The notes under the pieces: model-generated | Databases searched by the model: none | Seen by the model: the letters and a program-made list of their open reading frames with translations, nothing else | Told to the model about the DNA's origin: nothing | Translations under genes and position numbers: made by a program | Assembly (NCBI RefSeq): GCF_900114055.1 | Contig: NZ_FORR01000002.1 | Location: 310,001-374,000, forward strand | Direction: 5' to 3' | DNA from: Thermoflavimicrobium dichotomicum | Lineage (GTDB): Bacteria; Bacillota; Bacilli; Thermoactinomycetales; Thermoactinomycetaceae | Length of the DNA stretch: 64,000 nucleotides | In this document: positions 53,978 to 63,261 of the stretch, in pieces | Numbering within the stretch: the stretch's first letter is position 1 | Layout: each line of letters begins with the position of its first letter

Positions 53978-54805
53978 TCATGCTAAATGCGAACCTTTCA
54001 TTATCATACGAATGGCTACCAAAACCAATGCCAGACGCAAGGCGATTAACAAACCTCGACCACTTAATTTGGATGAAATCCAGGCACCTGCTTTCCCGCC
54101 CATCCATGCACCAGGAGCCAATAGTAATGCAGACAGCCAGTGGATGTTTCCCTGGATGATATTGGTGACAGTTCCGAGACTCGAAGACAGCAAAATGATA
54201 AACATGGATGTTGCCGTAGCTACATGGGGTGGAAAACAGAAAAGCATGATCATGATGGGAACTAAAAGTGATCCACCACCAATACCAAACAATCCGGAAA
54301 TGATTCCAACGAAAAAGGAGAGAATAACGACAGTCAGGCGATGGTAACCATACTCATATTTGTTTCCTGAACCATCTTCAAACGTGCGAAAGACATCCCA
54401 TCGCACTTTCTTTTGTGGTAAGCGGTCTTTTAAAGAGATAAGAATCGAAATAAAAATCATAAACAGTCCAAAAGCAATAAAAAAGTAATCAGATTGAAAA
54501 TAACGGGTCAAATAAGCGCCTACCATCGCTCCAGGTCCTGAACCGATAAAAAATAACCATCCACTTTGAAAGTCCACTCTTTTCTGCTTGGCAAAAAAGA
54601 GTGTGGATGATAGGGAAGTAAGAATCACCAAAAGCAGTGAAGTACCTACGGCAACGGCCGGAGTAATATTGGAAAATTCAGGATAAAGCTGTGCAATGAC
54701 AAGCAATGAGGGAACAATCACAATTCCTCCACCGAGTCCCACAAGACTTCCAACCGTCCCGGCAATAAAACCGACTAGTACCAACAATAACCAAATCCAT
54801 GACAT
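53978..54805 (-). CDS. yunE: TauE/SafE family membrane protein YunE
   Basis: A 275-residue membrane protein with eight hydrophobic segments. Two Gly-rich TauE motifs are present: GTVGSLVGLGGGIVIVPSLL near the N-terminus and ISGLFGIGGGSLLVPIMI in the second half. The family exports sulfite or organosulfonates, but this member's substrate is not known. The start ATG 54805 follows GGAAGATCGCC; a longer in-frame extension runs into the yunF gene and is rejected. Next gene downstream is yunD. Confidence 0.88.
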   Translation of the reverse strand: MSWIWLLLVLVGFIAGTVGSLVGLGGGIVIVPSLLVIAQLYPEFSNITPAVAVGTSLLLVILTSLSSTLFFAKQKRVDFQSGWLFFIGSGPGAMVGAYLTRYFQSDYFFIAFGLFMIFISILISLKDRLPQKKVRWDVFRTFEDGSGNKYEYGYHRLTVVILSFFVGIISGLFGIGGGSLLVPIMIMLFCFPPHVATATSMFIILLSSSLGTVTNIIQGNIHWLSALLLAPGAWMGGKAGAWISSKLSGRGLLIALRLALVLVAIRMIMKGSHLA

Positions 54806-54833
54806 GGCGATCTTCCTATTCTTTTTCGATTCA

Positions 54834-55685
54834 CTATAATATCTCCAACTGCCTTGGAGCCAAGCCCTCAAAATTCAGGCCCAGTTTTCGAATCATCATT
54901 TTGGCACTATCTACAGCATCTCCCTGTGAGTTGTTGTTAAACAAGAGAATGATCTGATTGGCTTTCTTTTGCAACTCTCGAATTCGCGGAACCCACTCAT
55001 CGAGTTCCTCTTCAGAATACCGATAAGCATACCTGACATCTCGCCAATCCGGACGACCTGTATTGTTCCAGCCATCTACGTTTCGACCATGAAAACGCAC
55101 GAGTACAGTATCTGGATGGGTCACTGCTGGCACGATCGGAACAGAACCTTGTCCAGCTTGTGGTTCATCGCAAACAACATGAATCAATTGCTCTTGTTCC
55201 AGGAAGTGGAGCGTTTTTTCCTGGTAGTGAGGGGTAAACCAGCTCTGATTACGAAATTCGATCGCAACCGGAAAGTCACGAAATGCCTCACGAACCTTGC
55301 GGATGTATCTTACATGCCGAGCCGAACAGTCATACCAGGGAGGAAACTGAAACAAAACCATAGACAATTTGCCGCTTCGCTTCATCGGTTGAAGTGAAGT
55401 TTTCATATCATGAACGATTTCTTGCCATGAGCGAACCGGTGCCCGTTCCAATCGCCCATGTCCAGTCAACTCCCGATATGCTTTTACGACAAACCGAAAT
55501 GAATCAGGAGTTTCATGAACCCAACGCTCCATACGCTCAGGAGGAGCAATCGCATGATAGGTGCTGTCAAGTTCTACAACAGGAAAATGTCCTGCATAGA
55601 TTGCGAGCTTATCCCTAGAAGGTGTACCTGGCGGATATAAATCATGGTCTCCCCAGCCGCACACACCTACAAGGATTCGATTCAT
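54834..55685 (-). CDS. yunF: DUF72 family protein YunF
   Basis: A 283-residue TIM-barrel protein of the DUF72 family. It has the signature ILVGVCGWGDHDLYPPG (residues 4-20), VELDSTYHAI and VAIEFRNQSWF, then VRFHGRNVDGWNN. A nuclease or glycosidase-like activity has been suggested for the fold but is not established. It is the first gene of the yunF-yunE-yunD unit. GAGGCGGATGGTG precedes the ATG. Confidence 0.88.
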   Translation of the reverse strand: MNRILVGVCGWGDHDLYPPGTPSRDKLAIYAGHFPVVELDSTYHAIAPPERMERWVHETPDSFRFVVKAYRELTGHGRLERAPVRSWQEIVHDMKTSLQPMKRSGKLSMVLFQFPPWYDCSARHVRYIRKVREAFRDFPVAIEFRNQSWFTPHYQEKTLHFLEQEQLIHVVCDEPQAGQGSVPIVPAVTHPDTVLVRFHGRNVDGWNNTGRPDWRDVRYAYRYSEEELDEWVPRIRELQKKANQIILLFNNNSQGDAVDSAKMMIRKLGLNFEGLAPRQLEIL

Positions 55686-55852
55686 TCACCATCCGCCTCT
55701 CCTACAAAGCTGCTTCTATATTATTTTAGCATATTTTATGGAAGGGATTGGTCATCATCGGAAGAAAACTTCGTAGACTTTTTTACAACAAGAGTTATAA
55801 AATAGAAATTGTCTAAGATTAACGGGTTAAACCTGGTAAGGTGGACCAAATT

Positions 55853-56260
55853 ATGCCCTTATCCTATTTTTCCATTGACTCGCATGTCATCAAAGACATT
55901 GAGAACTATTGCCATAGCCAACTTCCTTTTCAAGGTTACGGCATATTGGCTGGACAGGCTCAACGGATCACCCATTTTTTCCCGATCACCAATACGAACG
56001 CTTGTCCGTGTTCTTTTGAATTTGATCCACGTGCTTATCTTGAAATAATCAAAAAGCTCCGTGACCACCGACTCGATTGGATAGGCATTGTTCATTCCCA
56101 TCCGCTCACGGAAGCCTATCCTTCAATCCGTGACCTGAATCAGTGGTGTTATCAAGAGAAAAGTTGCTGGATTCTTTCTTTCAAAGAAAAAGAATTGAAA
56201 CTTTGTGCCTATTATATACAATCCGGCCAAGTGACCCCGATCATATATGAAATTCTATAG
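55853..56260 (+). CDS. JAB/MPN domain protein with incomplete JAMM motif
   Basis: A 135-residue protein of the JAB1/MPN metalloprotease fold. The zinc motif HSHP-x7-S-x2-D is intact (HSHPLTEAYPSIRD). The upstream catalytic Glu, normally in a PEEACGLLAG-like strand, is absent; the matching segment reads LPFQGYGILAG. It may therefore bind zinc without being a protease, or use another residue. Bacterial members process sulfur-carrier proteins. The start is ATG 55853, eight bases after AAGGTGG. It is 33 bases before the NAPRTase gene and probably in the same transcript. Confidence 0.72.
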   Translation: MPLSYFSIDSHVIKDIENYCHSQLPFQGYGILAGQAQRITHFFPITNTNACPCSFEFDPRAYLEIIKKLRDHRLDWIGIVHSHPLTEAYPSIRDLNQWCYQEKSCWILSFKEKELKLCAYYIQSGQVTPIIYEIL

Positions 56261-56293
56261 GAATCGGTTAAAAAACGAACAAGAGGTGTCAAT

Positions 56294-57757
56294 ATGCAAC
56301 CACCTGTTTCTGCTTTACATACAGATAAATATCAAATCACGATGATGTATGCCCACTGGAAAAATGGAAGTCATCTCAAACGTCGGGCATTTGACTTATA
56401 TTTTCGTTCTCTTCCTTTTGGAAATGGTTATGCCGTATTCGCAGGATTGGAGCGAGCGATTCAGTATCTGGAGAATTTACGCTTTACCGAAGAAGATATC
56501 GAGTATATCCAGTCGCTTGACGAAGGTTATGAACCCGAATTTTTAGATTTATTACGTTCTTTTCGCTTTACGGGCGATGTATGGGCCATGCCAGAGGGGA
56601 GTATTGTCTTTCCAGAAGAGCCGCTTTTACATATTCAAGGAAATATCATGGAATTACACCTGATCGAGACGGCCCTGTTAAACTTCATCGGCTATCAAAC
56701 CCTAGTGGCGACCAAAGCTGCACGTGTTCGTCATGTTGTGGGAGATGATCTTCTTTTGGAGTTTGGATCACGAAGAGCACAGGAAAAAGATGCAGCCGTT
56801 TGGGGTGCTCGTGCAGCGTACATCGGTGGATTTAATGCTACATCCAATATGTTGGCAGGCAAATTATTCGGGATTCCGATCAGTGGGACACATGCTCATG
56901 CCTGGGTACAAGACTTTGAGCATGAAGTGGATGCTTTTCGCGCCTATGCCTCAGCATTCCCAGATCAAACGGTTTTACTTGTCGATACGTATGACACCCT
57001 GCGCAGCGGCATTCCCCATGCCATCCAAGTAGGCCTGGAGATGAAAAGGCAAGGGAAAACATTGGCTGGAATCCGATTGGACAGCGGCGATCTCGCTTAT
57101 TTATCCAAGCAGGCACGGCAGATGCTGGATCATGCGGGACTCACTGACACCAAAATTGTCGCCTCCAGTGACTTGGATGAACATACCATCTTGCATTTAA
57201 AAACACAAGGAGCCAAAATCGACGCTTGGGGCGTTGGAACCAAGCTGATCACAGCTTACGATCATCCAGCTTTAGGTGCTGTCTATAAAATGGTTGCCCG
57301 TTATGAAGAGAATCAATGGGTTCCAACACTAAAAATATCATCCAATCCAGCCAAAATCACCACTCCCGGCCTTAAAGCGGTCTACCGGATCATTGACAAG
57401 AAAACAGGAAAAGCACGTGCAGATTTAATTACTTTGGCTAATGAAAAGATTAATCCCAAGAAGCCACTCCTCCTCTTTCATCCAGAACAAACCTTTAAAA
57501 AGAAGAAAGTGAAGAATTTCACAGTTATACCTTTGCTACAGCCCATTTTTGTTGGAGGTCAAAGAGTTTACTCACTTCCTACATTGCAAGAGATTAAAGC
57601 TTACCATCAATCACAGCTTTCTTTATTCTGGGAAGAATACTTACGCATTCTCAATCCAGAAGAATATCCTGTCGACTTATCCCAAAAACTTTGGGATCAA
57701 AAACAAAACCTGATCAAAGAAATTTATGCAAAGATTAAACAGGAAATGGAAGAATAA
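56294..57757 (+). CDS. pncB: Nicotinate phosphoribosyltransferase
   Basis: A 487-residue enzyme that salvages nicotinate into NAD synthesis by forming nicotinate mononucleotide from PRPP. Typical features are LHTDKYQITMMYA (residues 8-20) and FGSRRAQEKDAAVWGARAA. GTHAHAWVQ contains the His that is phosphorylated in the family, and IRLDSGDLAYLSK forms the phosphate-binding region. A long Gram-positive type (YueK-like) is indicated. It follows a JAB-domain gene closely and has AGAGGTG before the ATG. Confidence 0.94.
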   Translation: MQPPVSALHTDKYQITMMYAHWKNGSHLKRRAFDLYFRSLPFGNGYAVFAGLERAIQYLENLRFTEEDIEYIQSLDEGYEPEFLDLLRSFRFTGDVWAMPEGSIVFPEEPLLHIQGNIMELHLIETALLNFIGYQTLVATKAARVRHVVGDDLLLEFGSRRAQEKDAAVWGARAAYIGGFNATSNMLAGKLFGIPISGTHAHAWVQDFEHEVDAFRAYASAFPDQTVLLVDTYDTLRSGIPHAIQVGLEMKRQGKTLAGIRLDSGDLAYLSKQARQMLDHAGLTDTKIVASSDLDEHTILHLKTQGAKIDAWGVGTKLITAYDHPALGAVYKMVARYEENQWVPTLKISSNPAKITTPGLKAVYRIIDKKTGKARADLITLANEKINPKKPLLLFHPEQTFKKKKVKNFTVIPLLQPIFVGGQRVYSLPTLQEIKAYHQSQLSLFWEEYLRILNPEEYPVDLSQKLWDQKQNLIKEIYAKIKQEMEE

Positions 57758-57864
57758 TGACCTTGTAGAAATACACTTATAAGAGATTTCCTATCACTTT
57801 CTACCCAACTTCCTCTATAAAAAGATAGAGGTAAAACATATGGGGCTATATCCTAATAATAATA

Positions 57865-57960
57865 TAGATACATTTCTTCCCGCTTCGGGATGGGTTCCTT
57901 CCTCCGTGACGATTTCTGTACCATCACAGTCACTCCATCAGGAACCCATCCCTTCGCTTT
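57865..57960 (-). repeat. Structured intergenic repeat, copy F (core only)
   Basis: Reverse-strand core copy. Read on the minus strand it has GGGATGGGTTCC and GGAACCCATCCC as perfect 12-base arms, the GTGACTGTGATGGTACAG loop and GTCACGGAGGAAG. The 5' part with the small hairpin and the terminal ATATTTTCAGG are missing. The remaining 57758-58008 sequence holds no gene. Confidence 0.82.
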
Positions 57961-58008
57961 TGAACATTCAGTCATTTGTTTCGTCTGGCACTTTTCATTT
58001 GAGAAGCC

Positions 58009-58042
58009 AAAAAAAGCGGTTACTGAGCCAATGTCAGTAACC
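58009..58042 (-). terminator. Terminator of the glyoxylate-shunt operon
   Basis: GGTTACTGA pairs with TCAGTAACC around a seven-base loop, followed by seven T on the minus strand. It lies 60 bases after the isocitrate lyase stop. Confidence 0.9.
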
Positions 58043-58102
58043 AAAGATGGGGTGTTTTATTTCAACCGCCACACATTGAATCAACCGCTCACTTGTCCAA
58101 CA

Positions 58103-59389
58103 TTAAGCCGTCGTAAACTGTTCCGCTTCCGTCGAACCAGCCAAGGCTGTTGTAGATGATTTACCTCCAGAAATCACCATCGATACTTCATCGAAATAAC
58201 CAGTACCTACTTCACGTTGATGACGAGTAGCTGTATAGCCATTCACTTCTTCGGCAAATTCAGCTTGCTGCAGTTCAGAGTATGCTGTCATGCCCGTTTC
58301 ATTATATTTTTTCGCCAACTTGAACATGCTGTAGTTGAGCGTATGGAAACCAGCCAAGGTGATGAACTGGAACTTATATCCCATTTTGCCCAACTCATCC
58401 TGGAACTTCGCAATCGTTTCATCATCCAGCTTCTTCTTCCAGTTGAAGGATGGGGAGCAGTTATAGGCAAGTAATTTACCCGGGAATTTCTCATGGATTG
58501 CCTCAGCAAAACGACGTGCTTCCTCCAAGTTGGGTTCTGAGGTCTCACACCAGATGAGGTCTGCATATGGAGCATAAGCCAGACCTCTGGCAATGGCTTG
58601 ATCCAAACCGCTTCTTACGCGGAAGAAACCTTCTGGTGTACGCTCTCCGGTCAGGAATTGATGATCCGCAGGATCAATATCGCTTGTTAACAATTCAGCT
58701 GCATTGGCATCTGTGCGTGCAATTAAAATCGTTGGTACCCCCATCACATCTGCTGCTAACCGTGCAGCCACCAAGTTACGAACCGCATTTGATGTCGGGA
58801 TCAAGACTTTTCCTCCAAGATGTCCGCATTTCTTTTCGGAAGCAAGCTGATCTTCAAAGTGAACCCCAGCTGCTCCTGCTTCAATCATTGCTTTCATCAA
58901 TTCGAATACATTGAGAGGGCCACCAAAACCGGCTTCTGCATCAGCCACAATCGGCGCAAACCAGTAGCGTTCACTTTTTCCTTCGGCATGCTCAATTTGA
59001 TCAGCCCGTTGAAGTGCCTGGTTAATTCGCTTCACAACATGCGGCACGCTATTGGCTGGATACAAGCTTTGGTCTGGATACATATGTCCTGCCAGGTTAG
59101 CATCTGCCGCTACTTGCCAACCACTCAGGTAAATGGCCTTCAATCCTGCTTTCACTTGTTGAACCGCCTGGTTACCTGTGAGCGCACCTAAAGCTCTTAC
59201 AAAGGGCTCTGTATGGAGCAAGTCCCACAAGCGCTCTGCACCTTTTTGGGCCAATGTATACTCAATTTTGATGGAACCTCTCAAGCGGATTACATCTTCA
59301 GCCGAATAGGGACGGGTAATTCCTTTCCAACGCGGATTTTCTTTCCAATCCTTTTCAAGCGCCAACACTTCTTCTTTAAATTGAGTCAT
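58103..59389 (-). CDS. aceA: Isocitrate lyase
   Basis: A 428-residue enzyme splitting isocitrate into glyoxylate and succinate. The active-site loop KKCGH (186-190, catalytic Cys188) is intact. Substrate- and metal-binding stretches [11 protein letters not shown] and [11 protein letters not shown] are present, as is [10 protein letters not shown]. The start ATG follows AAGGGAGATC. It lies 17 bases after the malate synthase gene on the same strand. Together they give a complete glyoxylate shunt for growth on acetate or fatty acids. Confidence 0.97.
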   Translation of the reverse strand: MTQFKEEVLALEKDWKENPRWKGITRPYSAEDVIRLRGSIKIEYTLAQKGAERLWDLLHTEPFVRALGALTGNQAVQQVKAGLKAIYLSGWQVAADANLAGHMYPDQSLYPANSVPHVVKRINQALQRADQIEHAEGKSERYWFAPIVADAEAGFGGPLNVFELMKAMIEAGAAGVHFEDQLASEKKCGHLGGKVLIPTSNAVRNLVAARLAADVMGVPTILIARTDANAAELLTSDIDPADHQFLTGERTPEGFFRVRSGLDQAIARGLAYAPYADLIWCETSEPNLEEARRFAEAIHEKFPGKLLAYNCSPSFNWKKKLDDETIAKFQDELGKMGYKFQFITLAGFHTLNYSMFKLAKKYNETGMTAYSELQQAEFAEEVNGYTATRHQREVGTGYFDEVSMVISGGKSSTTALAGSTEAEQFTTA

Positions 59390-59406
59390 TTCTGATCTCC
59401 CTTTCC

Positions 59407-61023
59407 TTAAGATTCAAATTGGATTAAATGTCGATAACCTGAAATCGTCAAAAACTCTTCAAACTCATCACTCAAAGTCAAATTGATAAAGAGCTGTTTG
59501 GCTTGCTCATATTTACCTTCCTGAAATTGCTGTTCACCCACATGCAGACGGATCACTTTCATTTCTTCTTTTAACAGTTGCATAAACAGTTCGCGTGTCA
59601 CTTTCCGTCCGTCATTTAAAATGCCTTTCGGATGACGGATCCACTGCCATACTTGAGCACGTGAAATTTCCGCTGTAGCTGCATCTTCCATCAAGTTATT
59701 GATGGCAACGGCTCCATATCCCCGTAACCATGCTTCGATATATTGGATGCCGACACGGATATTTGTGCGCAAACCGGCTTCGGTAATCTCTCCTTCTGGT
59801 ACTTGCAACAAATCAGCTTGAGTAACTTGTACATCATCCCGTTTTTTATCAATTTGGTTAGGCGTAGGCATAATCCGGTCAAATACTTCCATCGCTACAG
59901 GTACAAGACCTGGATGCGCTACCCATGTTCCATCATGTCCATCCATCGCTTCCCGCTCTTTATCTGTACGCACTTTGACCAACGCTTCTTCATTCGCTTC
60001 TGGATTGTTCTTCACAGGAATTTGAGCAGCCATCCCGCCAATACAAGGAGCATTGCGTTTATGACACGTTTTGATCGCCAAGAGTGTATATGCTCGCATA
60101 AATGGTACCGTCATTGTTACTTGGGCCCGATCTGGCAAAATAAACTCCTTATGATTTCGCAATTTTTTCAAGTAGCTGAAAATATAGTCCCAACGACCAC
60201 AATTTAAACCAGCGGAATGCTCACGAAGTTCGTATAAAATCTCATCCATTTCAAATGCCGCCAAAATGGTTTCAATCAACACAGTTGCTTTAATGGTTCC
60301 CCGTGGAATGCCCAGCTCTTCTTGTGCAAATACAAACACATCATTCCATAGTCTTGCTTCCAGATGACTTTCGATTTTGGGTAGGTAAAAATAGGGTCCT
60401 GTTCCCATTTCGATTAATTTGTGTGCATTGTGAAAGAAGTAAAGTCCAAAATCAAATAGTCCACCTGGTACTGGTTTCTTATCTACCAACACATGCTTTT
60501 CATCCAAATGCCAACCCCGTGGCCGTACAATTAACGTGGCTACTTGATCTTTTAAGCGATATTTCTTTCCATTTGGATTGACATATTCAATCGTCCGGCG
60601 AATCGCATCGCGAAGATTGATTTGACCTTGTATCGTATTCTCCCAAGTGGGCGAGTTGGCATCTTCAAAGTCAGCCATAAACATTTTTGCCCCAGAGTTT
60701 AAAGCATTGATGACCATTTTTCTGTCACTGGCCGGTCCTGTGATCTCTACCCGACGATCTTGGAGATCGGCCGGTAGAGGAGCAATGGTCCAATCTCCTT
60801 CACGAATCTCTTTGGTTTCAGGTAGAAAATCTGGTAACTTTCCTGCATCGATCTCTTTTTGTCGCTTCTTCCTGTTATACAACAATCGATCTCGCGTGGC
60901 AGTAAATTTTTTCGCCAACTTGGCAACAAAAGCCAGTGCTTCCGGAGTCAGAATTTCATCAAAAGCAGGTGTTCTCTTACCCAAAATCTTTATTCCTGCA
61001 TTTTTCTCTTCTATCTCTGGCAT
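59407..61023 (-). CDS. aceB: Malate synthase A
   Basis: A 538-residue enzyme condensing glyoxylate with acetyl-CoA to malate. The family marks are [20 protein letters not shown] (about 114-133) and [39 protein letters not shown] and [20 protein letters not shown] follow. It is the A-type length (about 530). It is first in the aceB-aceA operon with GAGAGGCGG before the ATG. Regulation is not certain; a repeated TTATATAACA lies upstream. Confidence 0.97.
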   Translation of the reverse strand: MPEIEEKNAGIKILGKRTPAFDEILTPEALAFVAKLAKKFTATRDRLLYNRKKRQKEIDAGKLPDFLPETKEIREGDWTIAPLPADLQDRRVEITGPASDRKMVINALNSGAKMFMADFEDANSPTWENTIQGQINLRDAIRRTIEYVNPNGKKYRLKDQVATLIVRPRGWHLDEKHVLVDKKPVPGGLFDFGLYFFHNAHKLIEMGTGPYFYLPKIESHLEARLWNDVFVFAQEELGIPRGTIKATVLIETILAAFEMDEILYELREHSAGLNCGRWDYIFSYLKKLRNHKEFILPDRAQVTMTVPFMRAYTLLAIKTCHKRNAPCIGGMAAQIPVKNNPEANEEALVKVRTDKEREAMDGHDGTWVAHPGLVPVAMEVFDRIMPTPNQIDKKRDDVQVTQADLLQVPEGEITEAGLRTNIRVGIQYIEAWLRGYGAVAINNLMEDAATAEISRAQVWQWIRHPKGILNDGRKVTRELFMQLLKEEMKVIRLHVGEQQFQEGKYEQAKQLFINLTLSDEFEEFLTISGYRHLIQFES

Positions 61024-61491
61024 ATCTCAACCGCCTCTCACCACTATTATATAACAGTTATCTCTTTTGATTACTATATTAACACAGTATCTGTTATATA
61101 ACAATACTTTTTTCTAAAAATAGAATATAGGTCGATATCAAAGAAAATTGTCCGTAATCACACTTATTCTCCTGATATCTCGTGATGATGCATCATCGTA
61201 CATAAAAAGAAATAATATTCTTGATTTTTAAGAAGGAATCAGCGGTGTCGTGATCCAGAGCAATAAAACGAAAACAGAGTGCTTTGACTTGCTTCTAAAC
61301 GGAAGTTCGCCATAATTATTCGACTTTTGTGTTATTTTGCACAATACAAGGACTTTGTGAACAAGCTCGACTTTAAAAACATGGGTAAACTTGGATGATG
61401 AATCAATAGTAATTTAATAGAATCTTTATTGATTTCTTCATTTCTTTTCAGTAAAAATATACTGTTAGCACATCACAAAAGGATGATCTGC
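61024..61491. other. Promoter region upstream of aceBA with a repeated 10-mer
   Basis: About 470 bases without a protein gene. TTATATAACA occurs at 61047-61056 and again at 61094-61103. The second copy is part of the palindrome GTTATATAAC. These could be regulator sites or -10-type sequence for aceBA. No clear cre site was recognised. The right half is the AT-rich upstream region of the acetyltransferase gene. Confidence 0.4.
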
Positions 61492-62049
61492 ATGCTGATA
61501 TTACGTGATACCCACGAAACCGATTTGCAAGCAATTATTGATATCTATAATCATGCTGTCATTCATACCACAGCTACATTTGATCTTGAACCTCAAACGC
61601 TCGAGCAACGAAAACAATGGTTCGTGAAAAATGAGGGACGCTATCCATTTATTGTTGCTGAACTGGAAGGAAAAGTAGTTGGCTTTTCAAGCTTATCCCA
61701 ATTTCGAAGCAAGCCCGCTTACAACTCGACAGCTGAGCTTTCTATTTATGTAGATCCTGAATGCAAAGGACAAGGCATTGGTAAACAATTAATGCAAGAA
61801 ATCATCGAAAGAGCCAAACAGAAAAAGTTTCATGCGATTGTCTCCAGCATCGCCGATGGAAATGTAGTCAGCATGAAATTGCATGAAAAATTTGGATTTC
61901 AACGAGTTGGTTCATTCAGGGAAATCGGTTTTAAATTTGATCGCTGGATTGATGTACATTTTTATCAACTTATTCTTGGAATACATGACAAAACCAACCG
62001 TAATAACAAAACCGGGAATGACCAAAAATCTCTGGAAGCTATTTCATAA
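61492..62049 (+). CDS. GNAT acetyltransferase, PAT/YwnH-like
   Basis: A 185-residue acetyltransferase similar to phosphinothricin/methionine-sulfoximine N-acetyltransferases. The conserved N-terminus DIYNHAVIHTTATFDLEPQT is followed by the acetyl-CoA loop VDPECKGQGIGKQLMQEII. The ending EKFGFQRVGSFREIGFKFDR with WIDVHFYQ is typical. The start ATG 61492 follows AAAGGAT; earlier in-frame ATGs lack a ribosome site. It likely detoxifies methionine sulfoximine-like compounds, but the substrate is inferred only from family. Confidence 0.87.
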   Translation: MLILRDTHETDLQAIIDIYNHAVIHTTATFDLEPQTLEQRKQWFVKNEGRYPFIVAELEGKVVGFSSLSQFRSKPAYNSTAELSIYVDPECKGQGIGKQLMQEIIERAKQKKFHAIVSSIADGNVVSMKLHEKFGFQRVGSFREIGFKFDRWIDVHFYQLILGIHDKTNRNNKTGNDQKSLEAIS

Positions 62050-62121
62050 CCAATAAATGTAAAATTCACAAACAAACTTATGAGACGAAAATAACATGGA
62101 TTTACTATCTATATCACTCAC

Positions 62122-62160
62122 AAAATAAAGGAGTCGATCTTTGAGCGGCTCCTTTATTTG
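62122..62160. terminator. Terminator after the PAT-like gene
   Basis: AAATAAAGGAG pairs perfectly with CTCCTTTATTT around a 15-base loop with an inner CG pair. The T-rich arm lies in the stem itself. Confidence 0.7.
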
Positions 62161-62239
62161 AGACACCTCTGGCACCTGCCTCAGTCAATAAAAAGGAGCT
62201 GAGATTCAAAAATAATCCCAACTCGGCTTAGATCCGGAT

Positions 62240-62656
62240 TCAGCTCATATTATGTACTTTATGATTTCTGTCAAACCAAACGATATAAAATACTTGACCT
62301 ATTCTGTAACCAAAAATGACAAATTTAGGTGATGGTTTGAGGTGAATAATTTTTGCATCAGGAGGAATATCCTTTGGTAAGTTTTTAATTTCTGATTGAT
62401 CATATGTTTCCCATCGGAAACTTCTGTATTGTTTAACATCAATCCAGCTCATACTCCCCATTTTCTTAAAAAATGACATTAATTCTTTCAGCTCTTTATG
62501 TTCCAAATCCCATAAGCAATGCCGATTTTCATCGCAACTTGTAAACGAGAAAACGGGGTACTCTCCATCTGTACCCCCTTTTACCTCAGGAATATTAATC
62601 ACATGGCCACGGATTTTATCTTTTTTCTTTTTACCTAGCTTAATTCGCTTCCCCAT
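62240..62656 (-). CDS. Probable toxin partner of a Panacea antitoxin
   Basis: A 138-residue basic protein (starting MGKRIKLGKKKKDKIRG). The C-terminal PSPKFVIFGYRIGQVFYIVW and FDRNHKVH resemble small RelE/HigB-like or related ribonuclease toxins. Its start overlaps the upstream Panacea-domain gene by 17 bases. Panacea genes are known as antitoxins that pair with varied toxins, usually in such overlapping operons. I do not recognise this toxin family with certainty. The ribosome site is weak, consistent with translational coupling and low toxin yield. Confidence 0.62.
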   Translation of the reverse strand: MGKRIKLGKKKKDKIRGHVINIPEVKGGTDGEYPVFSFTSCDENRHCLWDLEHKELKELMSFFKKMGSMSWIDVKQYRSFRWETYDQSEIKNLPKDIPPDAKIIHLKPSPKFVIFGYRIGQVFYIVWFDRNHKVHNMS

Positions 62657-63110
62657 TGTCCATCAAGCTCCTGTAATACCGTTTCATCGTTTCTTCACTA
62701 ATTGGCCTGGTACAGTGAACATTAGGCGGATAACCTTTCCTCGCTTCCAACCATGGTTCTTCTACATGAGTTAAATTTTCCAAATATTTTGCCGTATATT
62801 TCCCATAAACATCCCAAACCTCATCCAGAAAACTTCTCTCTTCTTCTGTCAGCACATTTGGGTCAAAATCTTTTGGTGGATCAATGGGGTGGTATTTGTA
62901 GTCTCGATATTGATCCCAAAGATGTGGACTTACAGGTCCATGAACCCACGCTTGAAATTCAGTGTCGCACAGTGGGACTCCTTCGATTGCCAAATGCCAA
63001 GCCTGAGCATAATAACATAATTTTTGCAGTTTGAGGTGAGTGATTTCATCACCTGCATCACGATCCACTTTAACCAAGAAATACTTCGCAACGTCTAAAA
63101 TATTGGCCAT
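62640..63110 (-). CDS. Panacea-domain (SocA/DUF4065-like) antitoxin
   Basis: A 156-residue protein that is essentially one Panacea domain: ILDVAKYFLVKVDRDAGDEI, THLKLQKLCYYAQAWHLAI and FQAWVHGPVSPHLWDQYRDY. These match the SocA/GepA group. Such proteins neutralise an adjacent toxin by direct binding. The start ATG 63110 follows AAGGGAGG by about nine bases; a TTG at 63116 is too close. It is the first gene of the pair. Family is firm; antitoxin role follows from published Panacea systems and the overlap with the next gene. Confidence 0.85.
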   Translation of the reverse strand: MANILDVAKYFLVKVDRDAGDEITHLKLQKLCYYAQAWHLAIEGVPLCDTEFQAWVHGPVSPHLWDQYRDYKYHPIDPPKDFDPNVLTEEERSFLDEVWDVYGKYTAKYLENLTHVEEPWLEARKGYPPNVHCTRPISEETMKRYYRSLMDNGEAN

Positions 63111-63261
63111 CGCCAATGACCTCCCTTAGCCTTCAAGGTTAGAATATTCCCGGAAGCTATTTGTTGTCAATCAGACAAATACACTGTTTTAACGACATAA
63201 TTAAACGAATATGCGTTCGCTTATGATTTTGCATATTGTTTCTCTGTAAAACAAAAAATAT

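Noticed and set aside
61047-61103. A catabolite-repression (cre) site for aceBA
   Set aside because: The repeated TTATATAACA does not match the cre consensus, and it may simply be promoter sequence.
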